From a virus, in IMG/VR virus record IMGVR_UViG_3300020202_000023, positions 1 to 46,945 of that record: a DNA stretch of 46,945 nt; one strand, 5' to 3'. The notes under the pieces are model-generated. The model worked only from the letters and a program-made list of their open reading frames with translations, was not told the DNA's origin and searched no databases. Below, one piece after another: positions 6,132 to 12,758 of this stretch. A program made the position numbers and the translations under genes. Position 1 is the first letter of the stretch. Every line of letters starts with the position of its first letter.

Positions 6132-6527
6132 TCAGCCTCCGACCGGGGTCATCAGCCGCCGCATGCCGCCGTTCGGCAGCTGCTCGACCGTCGGCTGGTA
6201 CGGCGTCGAGATGGGCGGGTAGTTCGCGTAAATCGGCACGGCCTCGCCGCCGGTGCAGGTGGCGCAGTAAAGCTCGCCGAACTCGTTGTCGACGTGACAC
6301 CGGCCGAGGCCGCACTCACACGCGCCGCCGCAGGCGTCCTTGAGCGCGATGAGCGCCGCGAACTCAGCGGCGTCGGGCGTCGACTCGCACGCCTCGCCCG
6401 TGCGCGTGTTTCGCGAATCGCAGTAGTATCCGATGACCTGGCAGAGCGCAGGCCGCGGGGCTCCGGCGATGTACCCCGCCGCGGCGAGGGTCGTAAGACC
6501 AAGGACTACAGACAACTTCCTAAGCAT
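6132..6527 (-). CDS. Secreted cysteine-rich protein
   Basis: A 131-residue protein with a signal peptide (MLRKLSVVLGLTTLAAAGYIAG). The mature part contains eight or nine cysteines, including a cluster ACECGLGRC and CATC, probably disulphide-bonded in the periplasm. AAGGAGATCCC before ATG 6527 is a good ribosome-binding site. It lies six bases upstream of the other exported protein, so both are probably made together. No family recognised. Confidence 0.78.
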   Translation of the reverse strand: MLRKLSVVLGLTTLAAAGYIAGAPRPALCQVIGYYCDSRNTRTGEACESTPDAAEFAALIALKDACGGACECGLGRCHVDNEFGELYCATCTGGEAVPIYANYPPISTPYQPTVEQLPNGGMRRLMTPVGG

Positions 6528-6548
6528 GGGATCTCCTTCCGCGCCGCA

Positions 6549-6554
6549 AGTATA
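6549..6554 (-). promoter_or_regulatory. Possible -10 element TATACT
   Basis: TATACT on the minus strand 22 bases upstream of the ATG at 6527, in the only gap (6528-6601) ahead of the exported-protein pair. A clear -35 is missing, so this is tentative. Confidence 0.3.
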
Positions 6555-6601
6555 CGACGCGCGCCCTGCCTATCACACGTTTGTCTTGCTGTCCATGGTT
6601 G

Positions 6602-6868
6602 CTATCGGCTCTGGTTTCGCTGCTGCCACTGGAAAGTCTCGTACGCGAGCCGCGCGGCCTGCCGCGGGGTCATGCCCGGCGGGTCCTCCATGGTCCCGCC
6701 GTAGCAGGAGCACTGACGGGTGATGTGGCCGACCGAGCCGATTACCCGGCGCGCAGAGCACTCGAGGTGGGCAACCTGAGCGCCGACCCCGTAGATGACG
6801 ACGGCCTCGGCGGGCTCCTCGGCCAGCACCGCCTCTTTGCAGTAAGGGCACATCGGGGCGGCGTTCAC
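6602..6868 (-). CDS. Conserved phage zinc-binding protein
   Basis: An 88-residue protein: CPYC at residues 7-10, HLEC near 34-37, then VIGSVGHITRQCSCYGGT and EDPPGMT.RQAA. The last blocks are characteristic of a widespread unnamed phage/plasmid family with a LIM-like zinc site; I recognise the pattern but know no function. It starts at GTG 6868 within the TGA of the upstream gene. Confidence 0.82.
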   Translation of the reverse strand: MNAAPMCPYCKEAVLAEEPAEAVVIYGVGAQVAHLECSARRVIGSVGHITRQCSCYGGTMEDPPGMTPRQAARLAYETFQWQQRNQSR

Positions 6869-7143
6869 TCACCGTGCTCCTTCGGCAGCTCGGCGCGCCA
6901 GACGCAACGCCAGCCATCGCCGACGGCGCGAAGGACGGCCGCGGCGCTATCGTTCTCAGGTGTGCCGAAGGGAGCCCCGTGCGCGCCTCCGGTCGGCAGC
7001 TTCTCGAAGAAGTCCGCCGGCAGCCGCGGCGCCATCTGTTCGAGGCAGTCGGCCACCTGCCGCATGCGCTTGGCGGCCACCTGCATCTGGCTTTCGTCTC
7101 CGGCGAAGACGCGGAACTCGAAGGTCCAGTCGAGGCGCCTCAC
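6865..7143 (-). CDS. Hypothetical protein
   Basis: A 92-residue protein. I place the start at GTG 7143, in a GTGA overlap with the stop of the gene upstream; an in-frame ATG further upstream would overlap that gene more. It begins with a beta-strand-like stretch (LDWTFEFRVFAG), then a helix with regular hydrophobic spacing. No family recognised. Confidence 0.7.
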   Translation of the reverse strand: MRRLDWTFEFRVFAGDESQMQVAAKRMRQVADCLEQMAPRLPADFFEKLPTGGAHGAPFGTPENDSAAAVLRAVGDGWRCVWRAELPKEHGE

Positions 7144-7379
7144 GCCGCGCTCCGCTTCCTCTGCCGCCATATCCGCCGCGCCTCGCGCACGCCGGCCGCG
7201 ACGAGGCGCCGTCTGCGAGGAGTCCGGTTCGGGCGCGCGAATCGGATGTACGTGAGTAGGAACTGCGTTCGCGACATGGTCGGCGTGCCGCGCGCCATCA
7301 CTACCACCTGCGCCCAACCCTCAACGAGGGTGGCCGCCAGCATCGCCACGGCGGCGGGGTCGGGCTGGTCGTCGCTCAT
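7140..7379 (-). CDS. Small basic hypothetical protein
   Basis: A 79-residue helical protein with a strongly basic C-terminal half (NRTPRRRRLV..., RRIWRQRKR), suggesting nucleic-acid contact. It starts at ATG 7379, one base after the 3' arm of the inverted repeat at 7381-7404. It is first in the coupled block 7379 to 6602. Confidence 0.72.
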   Translation of the reverse strand: MSDDQPDPAAVAMLAATLVEGWAQVVVMARGTPTMSRTQFLLTYIRFARPNRTPRRRRLVAAGVREARRIWRQRKRSAA

Positions 7380-7380
7380 G

Positions 7381-7404
7381 CCCTGGTATCTACCATAACC
7401 AGGG
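7381..7404 (-). promoter_or_regulatory. Inverted repeat abutting a start codon
   Basis: On the minus strand CCCTGGT, a 10-base loop and ACCAGGG, ending one base before the ATG at 7379. AGGG in the 3' arm is the only Shine-Dalgarno-like sequence. The layout parallels 2041-2072 and 5353-5384. It also contains the recurrent CTGGTT. TAGATA in the loop could be a -10, which would make the transcript nearly leaderless. Confidence 0.55.
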
Positions 7405-7417
7405 TCAGGGGACGGGG

Positions 7418-7684
7418 CTAGCGGTCGACGAGACTGGGGCCGATCAGCTTGTCAAACGGCACGGTCGAGCGCGACGTCCCTTGCCGGAGCAGACGCTCCA
7501 TGTCGGCTACGCCCGGCAGCTTGGCCGACTGCTCCTCCTTCTCCTCGGCCAAGGAGTGAGCCGCCCACCACTCGGTGACGAAGCGAAGGACACGGTCACG
7601 GGTCCGCCGGTCCGCGGTGGGGAGAGCCTGCGTCGCCGCGCACATGGCGCGGATGCATTCGATCTCAGGGTCCATGTCGCTCAT
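7418..7684 (-). CDS. Conserved small phage protein
   Basis: An 88-residue protein. Residues 7-45 (IECIRAMCAATQALPTADR then RVLRFVTEWW) match a pattern common in small unnamed phage proteins, a helical pair ending in an arginine-rich RVL helix. ATG 7684 follows the upstream stop by two bases. Function unknown. Confidence 0.76.
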   Translation of the reverse strand: MSDMDPEIECIRAMCAATQALPTADRRTRDRVLRFVTEWWAAHSLAEEKEEQSAKLPGVADMERLLRQGTSRSTVPFDKLIGPSLVDR

Positions 7685-7686
7685 GG

Positions 7687-8037
7687 CTACCAGGGGAAGC
7701 TAGGGCCGCGCGGGGTCGGGGTGGACTCCTCCTCGCCGCGCTCCTCGCCTTCGGTGTCCTCGGTGAGCTCTGGCGCCGCGGTGACGGGCGCTCTCAAGGT
7801 CTCGTCGGCGGCCTGCTCCTCACCCTCGCAGGCGCAGCCGGCGGCCTTCTGCCCGCACAGGTGGCAATCCTCGACCGCGCAGCCCGGGTGATGGTACTGC
7901 CCCCGGGCGACGAGGCATCCCGGGCACTGCTTCTGCGTGCAGCGCAGCCGCTCCCCCGGCAGATCGTCGAACTTGGCCAGGTCGCAGCCGGCCGACGGGA
8001 GCATCTCCTGGTCGCAGTACGAGCAGATGTCAGCCAT
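7687..8037 (-). CDS. Cysteine/histidine-rich zinc protein
   Basis: A 116-residue protein. Residues 1-70 contain CSYC, then CPGC..ARGQYHHPGCAVEDC and CGQKAAGCAC. This is a multi-site zinc-binding pattern seen in unnamed plasmid and phage proteins (HH.GC.vE.C..CG.Q...C.C). The C-terminal 45 residues are acidic and disordered. It is likely an adaptor or nucleic-acid-binding protein. Confidence 0.82.
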   Translation of the reverse strand: MADICSYCDQEMLPSAGCDLAKFDDLPGERLRCTQKQCPGCLVARGQYHHPGCAVEDCHLCGQKAAGCACEGEEQAADETLRAPVTAAPELTEDTEGEERGEEESTPTPRGPSFPW

Positions 8038-8062
8038 ACCCTAGCCTACCAGAAAGAAGGCA

Positions 8063-8091
8063 CCCCTCCGGGCTAACTCCTCCCGGAGGGG
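8063..8091 (-). terminator. Perfect 10-bp GC-rich hairpin, probable terminator
   Basis: CCCCTCCGGG and CCCGGAGGGG around a 9-base loop, followed on the minus strand by GGTGCCTTCTTTCTGG, which is fairly T-rich. It separates the gene ending at 8120 from the one starting at 8037. It is likely a rho-independent or attenuating terminator. Confidence 0.62.
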
Positions 8092-8119
8092 CGGCGTCCG
8101 GAAAGGCAACGAGAACACC

Positions 8120-8386
8120 TTACCACACGCAAGGCCAGTCTCGGCACGCATCGCAGTCCGTCTCGCACGCCTCCGTGCCGCAGACGCAGCACCGGGGGAA
8201 GCCGGAGCACGGGCGGTCCTGCGTGCGCGCGTCCTCCGCCTCCTGCTCAATCTCCGCGGCGGTCGGCTGCCCGCGCCGGACGCTGGGCCTCTGGGCCGCC
8301 TGCTTCGACAGTCGCTCGTCCTTGTGCGGCTTGCACATCAGGCAGCCGGCGCGCTGGTGCTTCGGGCGATGGCGCTTGTGGTTCAT
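8120..8386 (-). CDS. Conserved small zinc-finger protein
   Basis: An 88-residue protein. The N-terminus KHQRAGCLMCKPHKDERL is a sequence block common to many unnamed phage and bacterial small proteins. The C-terminus has CCVCGTEACETDCDAC, a dense cysteine cluster. It probably binds zinc at both ends. ATG 8386 follows the upstream stop by three bases. Confidence 0.8.
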   Translation of the reverse strand: MNHKRHRPKHQRAGCLMCKPHKDERLSKQAAQRPSVRRGQPTAAEIEQEAEDARTQDRPCSGFPRCCVCGTEACETDCDACRDWPCVW

Positions 8387-8389
8387 GAC

Positions 8390-8812
8390 CTATTCCTCGG
8401 GGTCGGCGCCGAGATCTCGCTCGAGCACACGGCGCAGGTCACCGCCCACCTTGGCCAAGTCACCGGCAAGTGCCGCCGCTACCGATGGAGCGCGCGGAGG
8501 AAACGCGGGCACATCCGTGGCGTCGATGGACGCAGCTATGTCGAAGGCGGTCGCGGCGCCGAGGAGATACTCGCGAGCCTCAGCCTCAAGGCGCTCGAGC
8601 CTCTCGGGCGTAAACTTCTTCGCGCGGATGTCGCGCCAGCGGTGCAGCTTCATGGAGGGGTTCCAGCCGATGGCAGACCGCCGCCCTTTGCCCCCGCCGT
8701 GAGCGGCCGTGTCACGCTCCTTTGGACTCGACGGGGAAGGCGGCGGGAGGCGTGCCGGCTCACTGGTCCGGCTAGGTATGGCCTCGTTCGCCTCGCTCGT
8801 GGTGTTGCGCAC
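8390..8812 (-). CDS. Hypothetical helical protein
   Basis: Up to 140 residues from GTG 8812. The first 53 residues are a low-complexity Pro/Ser/Arg region. The folded part starts at an internal ATG (8653) with KLHRWRDIRAKKFTPERLERL, which recalls the N-terminal helix of some XRE-type antitoxins, but no helix-turn-helix follows. Either start is possible; neither has a strong ribosome-binding site. If 8653 is right, 8654-8924 is noncoding and carries an AACCAG motif (8869-8874). Confidence 0.6.
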   Translation of the reverse strand: MRNTTSEANEAIPSRTSEPARLPPPSPSSPKERDTAAHGGGKGRRSAIGWNPSMKLHRWRDIRAKKFTPERLERLEAEAREYLLGAATAFDIAASIDATDVPAFPPRAPSVAAALAGDLAKVGGDLRRVLERDLGADPEE

Positions 8813-8924
8813 CCATGCCCTAGACGAGACTCGCTCGGGCCGAGAAGGATCACCCTACCACACGACGCAACCAGCCAGGGGTTTGGGAAGGGGAAATTTT
8901 CCGGGTGTGGATGGTTCCCCCTTT

Positions 8925-9527
8925 CTACCCCCCCTGGTACTTGCCCCCTCCCCCCTTCGGCCCCCGGGCACCGATGCTGGCACCGCTCGCATCGACAGCT
9001 CTCGAGCGCAGCCAACGCAGCGCACGCGCCGAGCTCGCATCGCCCGTCCATCGCTCGGCTAGCCAACGCTCCAAGCTGGCCACGCTGATAAGCCACCGTC
9101 CGCGCCCCGTCTTACGCACCCGCTCGTCGGCGTAGTGTCGGCTAACCGTCTGTATTCCTTCGAGGATTCCTGCTCTCAGGTAGCGCCTAAGGGATTCGGT
9201 CGACAGGGACAGCGCTCGCGATGCGCCCGCTACCGTCACGTACGCTGTCTCCCGAGGGATGACGTGGGTTTTGGGGAGCGAACGCGGGCGATGCGTGGGC
9301 CCTTCTTCCGGGCCTTCTTCGAAGCCGTCTTCCGACCCCTCGTGCAGCGGCGTGTGTCTCACGCATCTATCGTGCGCGCTGCCAGGCGCCGCGGTCCAGA
9401 CCCGGACGCCGCCGCGAGCTGGCGGCGCGATAGCGCAGGGAGCGCACTCGGCTTCGCTCCGACGCGTGCGTGCGCGTGTGCCTGACTCAGATACCACTCT
9501 GGTATCCAGCTGTCTAGTAGGGAGCAC
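8925..9527 (-). CDS. MerR/excisionase-like DNA-binding protein
   Basis: Up to 200 residues. Residues about 93-160 form a winged-helix DNA-binding domain: VTVAGASRALSLSTESLRRY, then RAGILEGIQ, a linker, and RGRWLISVASLERWLAERW, like HTH_17/excisionase-type proteins. The N-terminal 90 residues are low-complexity and the GTG at 9527 has no ribosome-binding site, so the true start may lie inside. It is transcribed away from the rightward operon, a usual place for a repressor, Cro-like or directionality factor. Confidence 0.68.
   Translation of the reverse strand: MLPTRQLDTRVVSESGTRARTRRSEAECAPCAIAPPARGGVRVWTAAPGSAHDRCVRHTPLHEGSEDGFEEGPEEGPTHRPRSLPKTHVIPRETAYVTVAGASRALSLSTESLRRYLRAGILEGIQTVSRHYADERVRKTGRGRWLISVASLERWLAERWTGDASSARALRWLRSRAVDASGASIGARGPKGGGGKYQGG
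9490..9506. promoter_or_regulatory. Small palindrome GATACC/GGTATC
   Basis: GATACC, five bases, GGTATC. The half CTGGTATC also occurs at 7383-7390. It lies in the poorly supported N-terminal region of the excisionase-like gene, so it may be an operator if translation starts further in. Confidence 0.35.
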
Positions 9528-9638
9528 ACCAAAACCGGCGTGGTCAGAGGGAAATCGACCGACCCCGGAATGCGCTTCCTTCCTGTGAAGCGGCTGCAGC
9601 TCCAGACGGCGGGATAGCTAAGAACCGAGTCTCTATCT

Positions 9639-9667
9639 CTGGTTAGCAGGTTTGTATTGCTAGCCAG
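9639..9667 (+). promoter_or_regulatory. Operator-like inverted repeat in the divergent control region
   Basis: CTGGTTAGCA (9639-9648) and TGCTAGCCAG (9658-9667) form a 10-bp inverted repeat with one G:T mismatch and a 9-base spacer. The same half-site occurs in the promoter-like sequences at 5397-5406 and 14164-14173. The gap 9528-9731 separates the two transcription arms, as expected for a lysogeny-type control region. Confidence 0.6.
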
Positions 9668-9721
9668 TCCTCTGCATGCCAGAGTAGTCGTAGTCAGGGG
9701 CGACGATGCCCCGACAGAGGA
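9668..9721 (+). promoter_or_regulatory. Leader with long-range anti-Shine-Dalgarno pairing
   Basis: TCCTCTG (9668-9674) is exactly complementary to CAGAGGA (9715-9721), which contains the ribosome-binding site of the gene at 9732. Between them a GGGGC/GCCCC hairpin brings the arms together. The CTCTG can alternatively pair with CAGAG at 9680-9684, so two exclusive folds exist. This may be a translational switch. Confidence 0.45.
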
Positions 9722-9731
9722 GACGACGACG

Positions 9732-9965
9732 ATGAACCGGAGTGAAATCTACGACGCCGCCGCCGACCAGGTGGCAGATCAGGGTAGCGCCACTGCGGCG
9801 CTGGATTCGTGGCGCACCTACACGGTCCCCACCCTTCGCGCCCGCATCGCTCAACTTCAAGACCAGATCCATGCGGCTGAGTGCGCGCTCACGGACGCGC
9901 TAAACGTCGAACTGCGCCTCAAGACGCTCGCGGAGCGCGAGCGAGACGCCGCCGATGAGAGCTAG
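9732..9965 (+). CDS. Small coiled-coil protein, first gene of the rightward operon
   Basis: A 77-residue protein starting at ATG 9732 behind AGAGGAG. Residues 25-70 have heptad-like spacing (LRARIAQLQDQIHAAECALTDAL), a probable coiled coil. The first gene of a rightward early operon often encodes a host-takeover or regulatory protein, but no family is recognised. Its end overlaps the next gene by 11 bases. Confidence 0.74.
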   Translation: MNRSEIYDAAADQVADQGSATAALDSWRTYTVPTLRARIAQLQDQIHAAECALTDALNVELRLKTLAERERDAADES

Positions 9966-10146
9966 AGACGCGATCGGCCGGCGCGTCGTCGCGGTCAAAC
10001 AGACTCGGACGCACGACGGACGCGACGCCTTCCATTGGCACCTAGTAGCAATCGTTCTCGACGACGGGACGCGCCTTGTGCCGAGCGTCGTCGAAACGAA
10101 CACCGGCGAATACATCGTCACGCTAACAGCGTTCACACGCGACTAG
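9955..10146 (+). CDS. Small hypothetical protein, beta-rich
   Basis: A 63-residue protein from ATG 9955, overlapping the previous gene. Short strands (GRRVVAVKQTR, WHLVAIVLDDGTRLVPSVVET) suggest a small SH3- or barrel-like fold. No family recognised; frame supported by tight spacing. Confidence 0.7.
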   Translation: MRARDAIGRRVVAVKQTRTHDGRDAFHWHLVAIVLDDGTRLVPSVVETNTGEYIVTLTAFTRD

Positions 10147-10227
10147 GTCCGGACGCTAGGGCGCGTCTCTCACGCGCCTTAGAGCCTGAGCCTAACGACG
10201 ACGACACCCAAGCAAGGAGACGACGAC

Positions 10228-10431
10228 ATGACCACGACGACGCACCTTGAGAGACTGGCCGCGGGCCTCACCACGTACGAGCGCTACCTGGCTAAGACGT
10301 TCGCCGGATGCATCATCCGGGGCGAGGCGTTCGCCCCGGCGGTAGGTCCCCGCCGGCATCGCGTGGCGATTCTTGCCGGCGCGCTGGCCGCGCGGGTTGA
10401 GCGCAACGCCCCGGTTTCGGCGGTGCTGTGA
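10228..10431 (+). CDS. Small hypothetical protein
   Basis: A 67-residue protein from ATG 10228 behind AAGGAGACGACGAC. Helical, no motif. The same AAGGAGACGACG-type leader precedes 9732 and 11522, suggesting a repeated translation signal across these small genes. Confidence 0.72.
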   Translation: MTTTTHLERLAAGLTTYERYLAKTFAGCIIRGEAFAPAVGPRRHRVAILAGALAARVERNAPVSAVL

Positions 10432-10679
10432 TGCGCACCGTTCAATGGGTGCTGGTCAAGGGAACACTCCTTGACGCTCATCGGGCGGCGAAGCGCCACG
10501 GCATGCGAATCGCTCGGGTGTGGATTCCGCCGTCGACGAATCATCGCTTCCCCGAAACGTGTCTGTACGTCGAAGGGACGTACACCGCGCTGACTGATTG
10601 GCTCTGCGCTGACCGCGAGGCTCCATTCCCCCCGGGCGCGCTTCTGTGGCATCGCGATGCGAGCAAGGAGGGGGTGTAA
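10431..10679 (+). CDS. Small hypothetical protein
   Basis: An 82-residue protein. ATG 10431 overlaps the upstream TGA by one base; a GTG three bases earlier is also possible. The alternating pattern (RTVQWVLVKGTLLDAHRAA, ARVWIPP, CLYVEG) suggests a small alpha/beta fold. No family assigned. The end supplies AAGGAGGGGG for the next gene. Confidence 0.72.
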   Translation: MRTVQWVLVKGTLLDAHRAAKRHGMRIARVWIPPSTNHRFPETCLYVEGTYTALTDWLCADREAPFPPGALLWHRDASKEGV

Positions 10680-10681
10680 CC

Positions 10682-11062
10682 ATGCGCGACCCAAACATTT
10701 GTCGAGTCGTTCGCTTCCGTCCCTACCGCCGAGGCATGGGGCCGACCTTCACTCTCACTCTCTGGGATGGCGGATATGGACAGATGGCAACGGGACAGGA
10801 TCTCATGCGCTACCGCCTCACGATGAGTGAGGGAAAGCGCCGCACGGTTCTCTTCGACGGGACCGACTTCGGGCGCGCGCCTAGCCATGCTAGCGACTCG
10901 GACGCGTGCATCGAAAGCATCATGGGTTTCCTCTGCCTCCGTCCCGGCGACACGGACGCGGATTACTTCGCCAACTACACCGAAGCGCAGCGCGCTTTCT
11001 GTGAGGCGCATGCGGCGACGCTTTCGTGCGAAGTGATGGCCCGCTTCGGAGAGGAGCGCTAA
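10682..11062 (+). CDS. Conserved phage/plasmid protein
   Basis: A 126-residue protein behind AAGGAGGGGG at ATG 10682. Blocks RRGMGPTFTLTLWD, YRLTM..GKR..VLFDGTDFG and LRPGDTDADYFANYT are typical of a widespread unnamed family carried by plasmids and phages of Proteobacteria and other phyla. The function is unknown to me. It starts the conserved pair with 11067 and 11522, which commonly co-occur. Confidence 0.84.
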   Translation: MRDPNICRVVRFRPYRRGMGPTFTLTLWDGGYGQMATGQDLMRYRLTMSEGKRRTVLFDGTDFGRAPSHASDSDACIESIMGFLCLRPGDTDADYFANYTEAQRAFCEAHAATLSCEVMARFGEER

Positions 11063-11066
11063 CGCC

Positions 11067-11447
11067 ATGGCCACGCGTGATTTTCTCTCAAAGTACAGGC
11101 ATCTTCGCCGCTGCGGTTGGGGGGCGGCGGCCGCATACTCCGGCGCGCGCGCATGGGTGGCAGTCGAGGATCGCGGATGGTCCTATCGGTGGGAAGACGA
11201 CGACGGAGACGACGGCCACGACGACTGGTGTCGCGCCCGGCGCTGCAAGGGACACACGGTCCTCGGGTGTGTGCTTGTCGACGCCGACGACAGGCCGCTC
11301 GCGTCACTCTGGGGAATTATCGATCCAGATGCGTCATACGAGCAAGAAATCCAAATCGAGCTTGCGATGGAAGCTCTCGCCGACGTCGAAGAGCTTGAGG
11401 CACAAGAGACCGCGTCCGTAATCGCGCCGGAAGAGGACTGGGCATAG
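11067..11447 (+). CDS. Hypothetical acidic protein
   Basis: A 126-residue protein from ATG 11067 (GAGAGGAG upstream). An acidic loop (WEDDDGDDGHDDW) is followed by CRARRCKGH, then a VLGCVLVDADDRPLASLWGI core of strands. The arrangement looks like a small alpha/beta protein. The family occurs near the DUF-like genes beside it, but no role can be given. Confidence 0.8.
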   Translation: MATRDFLSKYRHLRRCGWGAAAAYSGARAWVAVEDRGWSYRWEDDDGDDGHDDWCRARRCKGHTVLGCVLVDADDRPLASLWGIIDPDASYEQEIQIELAMEALADVEELEAQETASVIAPEEDWA

Positions 11448-11451
11448 TTCC

Positions 11452-11493
11452 CCCTAGCCTAGGTGCCGAGACCGCACGGCACTCTGGTTAGGG
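11452..11493 (+). promoter_or_regulatory. Two-step hairpin between small genes
   Basis: CCCTAGCC/GGTTAGGG (one mismatch) encloses GTGCCG/CGGCAC with an 8-base loop. The right arm includes CTGGTTAGG. It lies 23 bases before the ribosome-binding site of the gene at 11522. It may be a processing or attenuation element, or an operator pair. Confidence 0.45.
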
Positions 11494-11521
11494 CGAAGTG
11501 TGCCCGAAAGGAGACGACGTT

Positions 11522-11914
11522 ATGACGATTCGGGATTTCGTAGCGAAGCACGGCATAACTGCCACGGTCGCGCGCGGCGAGCCGTTGCCAAACTGGGGCG
11601 GGCCACACTTCGCCTACCGCGTGACTCTCTACATGCCGGGAGACCAGCGGCGCCGTTATACCCTGCCGTTCGCAACCGGAACGGGTTGGACGCGCGAGCC
11701 GACGGCGGCCGACGTCCTAGAGTGTCTCCGCTCAGATGCCTCTAGCGTCGATTCTGCGCGCGACTTCGAAGATTGGGCGCGCGACCTTGGCTATGACACT
11801 GACTCGCGCAAGGCAGAGTCAACCTACCGCGCGTGTCTCAAGGTCGCTGCTCGCCTTCGACGCTTTCTCGGCGCGGACGCTTACGCCGAACTGATGACCG
11901 CGGAGGAAGCCTAG
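11522..11914 (+). CDS. Conserved phage/plasmid protein
   Basis: A 130-residue protein from ATG 11522 behind AAAGGAGACGACG. It has FAYRVTLYMPGDQ, then PTAADVLECLRSDA, DFEDWARDLGYDTDSRKAE and YRACLKVAARLRRFLG. These blocks mark a very common unnamed family in mobile DNA. It is probably a small cytosolic protein; no catalytic residues are obvious. Confidence 0.85.
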   Translation: MTIRDFVAKHGITATVARGEPLPNWGGPHFAYRVTLYMPGDQRRRYTLPFATGTGWTREPTAADVLECLRSDASSVDSARDFEDWARDLGYDTDSRKAESTYRACLKVAARLRRFLGADAYAELMTAEEA

Positions 11915-11916
11915 CC

Positions 11917-12090
11917 ATGCCCCGGTGGCGCGTCTATGCGACCGTGTGCAAAACCCTCACGACAGTCGTGATAGCGCCGACCGAAGCCGAGGCCGAAGAG
12001 GTAGGGCGCGAGACGTTCCGCGCCGAGGGACACCGGCCACGCAGCATCGTTGCCGTGCGTATCGTGGGCGTCGAGAAACCAGGTAAGTAG
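11917..12090 (+). CDS. Small hypothetical protein, beta-alpha-beta
   Basis: A 57-residue protein from ATG 11917, two bases after the previous stop. WRVYATVCKTLTTVVIAPTEAEAEEVGRE reads as strand-strand-helix, then AVRIVGVE as a final strand: a minimal ferredoxin-like fold. Function unknown. Confidence 0.74.
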   Translation: MPRWRVYATVCKTLTTVVIAPTEAEAEEVGRETFRAEGHRPRSIVAVRIVGVEKPGK

Positions 12091-12091
12091 C

Positions 12092-12112
12092 GCTCTCGCG
12101 CGCGAACAAAGC
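12092..12112 (+). repeat. 21-bp direct repeat, copy 1
   Basis: GCTCTCGCGCGCGAACAAAG plus a C, placed immediately after the TAG of the gene at 11917 and just before the next ribosome-binding site. Identical to 12408-12428. Confidence 0.85.
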
Positions 12113-12126
12113 AAAGGAGAAGACAC

Positions 12127-12408
12127 ATGGAAGCGAAGAAATGGGGACAGTACATGCTCGCGCGTCACTTCGGTAGGAAGCTTGCCGAAGTCCTAGATGT
12201 GGACGTGCATAGCTGTCGGGTGAAACTGCGCAAGCTGCGCGCGACCTCGCGTCGGTGGACGTTGCCTCGATGGTATCCCGGCTCGGTGATGGAAGGGGCG
12301 CGCCTCGCCGACGCGAAGGAAGACCGCGACCTTCTGCGCAGGGCGCAAGAGGCATCGGAGAAGGAAACCCGGGAGCGCCTCTCGCGCGCGACGTGGCCAA
12401 ACAAGTAG
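12127..12408 (+). CDS. Basic helical hypothetical protein
   Basis: A 93-residue, strongly basic protein from ATG 12127 behind AAAGGAGAAG. It consists mainly of helices with a tryptophan pair in the middle (RWTLPRWYPG). A third, degenerate copy of the CTCTCGCGCGCG repeat lies in its last codons (RLSRATWPNK). Nucleic-acid binding is plausible from charge only. Confidence 0.74.
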   Translation: MEAKKWGQYMLARHFGRKLAEVLDVDVHSCRVKLRKLRATSRRWTLPRWYPGSVMEGARLADAKEDRDLLRRAQEASEKETRERLSRATWPNK

Positions 12409-12428
12409 CTCTCGCGCGCGAACAAAGC
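12408..12428 (+). repeat. 21-bp direct repeat, copy 2
   Basis: Same 21 bases as 12092-12112, again directly after a TAG and before a ribosome-binding site. Shorter related copies are in coding sequence at 12379-12390, 12627-12645 and about 13008-13028. Confidence 0.85.
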
Positions 12429-12448
12429 CAGGGAAGGGGGAGAGCAGC

Positions 12449-12697
12449 ATGAGAGGTTGGAGTAACCAGTATTCGACCGCGAACCCGCGCCGCCGGCAGC
12501 TACCACCGGTGAAGGTGACCGACGATGAGCTGCGAGACGTGCAGCAAGCGGCGATCGAGAGAGGGACGTCCGTGGCCGATGTGATCCGCGGTGCGCTCGA
12601 GGCGGCCGGGGTGCTGCGAAAGGCGCCTCTCGCGCGCGAGCCAAAGCCGAATCCGCCGCCCGCGGCGCCGGCACGACTGACGAAACCAGCGTTCTAG
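12449..12697 (+). CDS. Ribbon-helix-helix-type DNA-binding protein
   Basis: An 82-residue protein. Residues 17-54 fit a ribbon-helix-helix fold: a short strand LPPVKVT, helix DDELRDVQQAAIERGT, turn, helix SVADVIRGALEAAG. Such proteins act as dimeric repressors (Arc/CopG type). The C-terminal 25 residues are a Pro/Ala linker. Lying next to the sigma factor, it may control this region or bind the recurrent operator motif. Confidence 0.72.
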   Translation: MRGWSNQYSTANPRRRQLPPVKVTDDELRDVQQAAIERGTSVADVIRGALEAAGVLRKAPLAREPKPNPPPAAPARLTKPAF

Positions 12698-12758
12698 CGT
12701 CCTCAGACTGTAGCCCGGACTGCGCTGCTCGCGCGTACGATGAACGCGGGGGCTCGCC

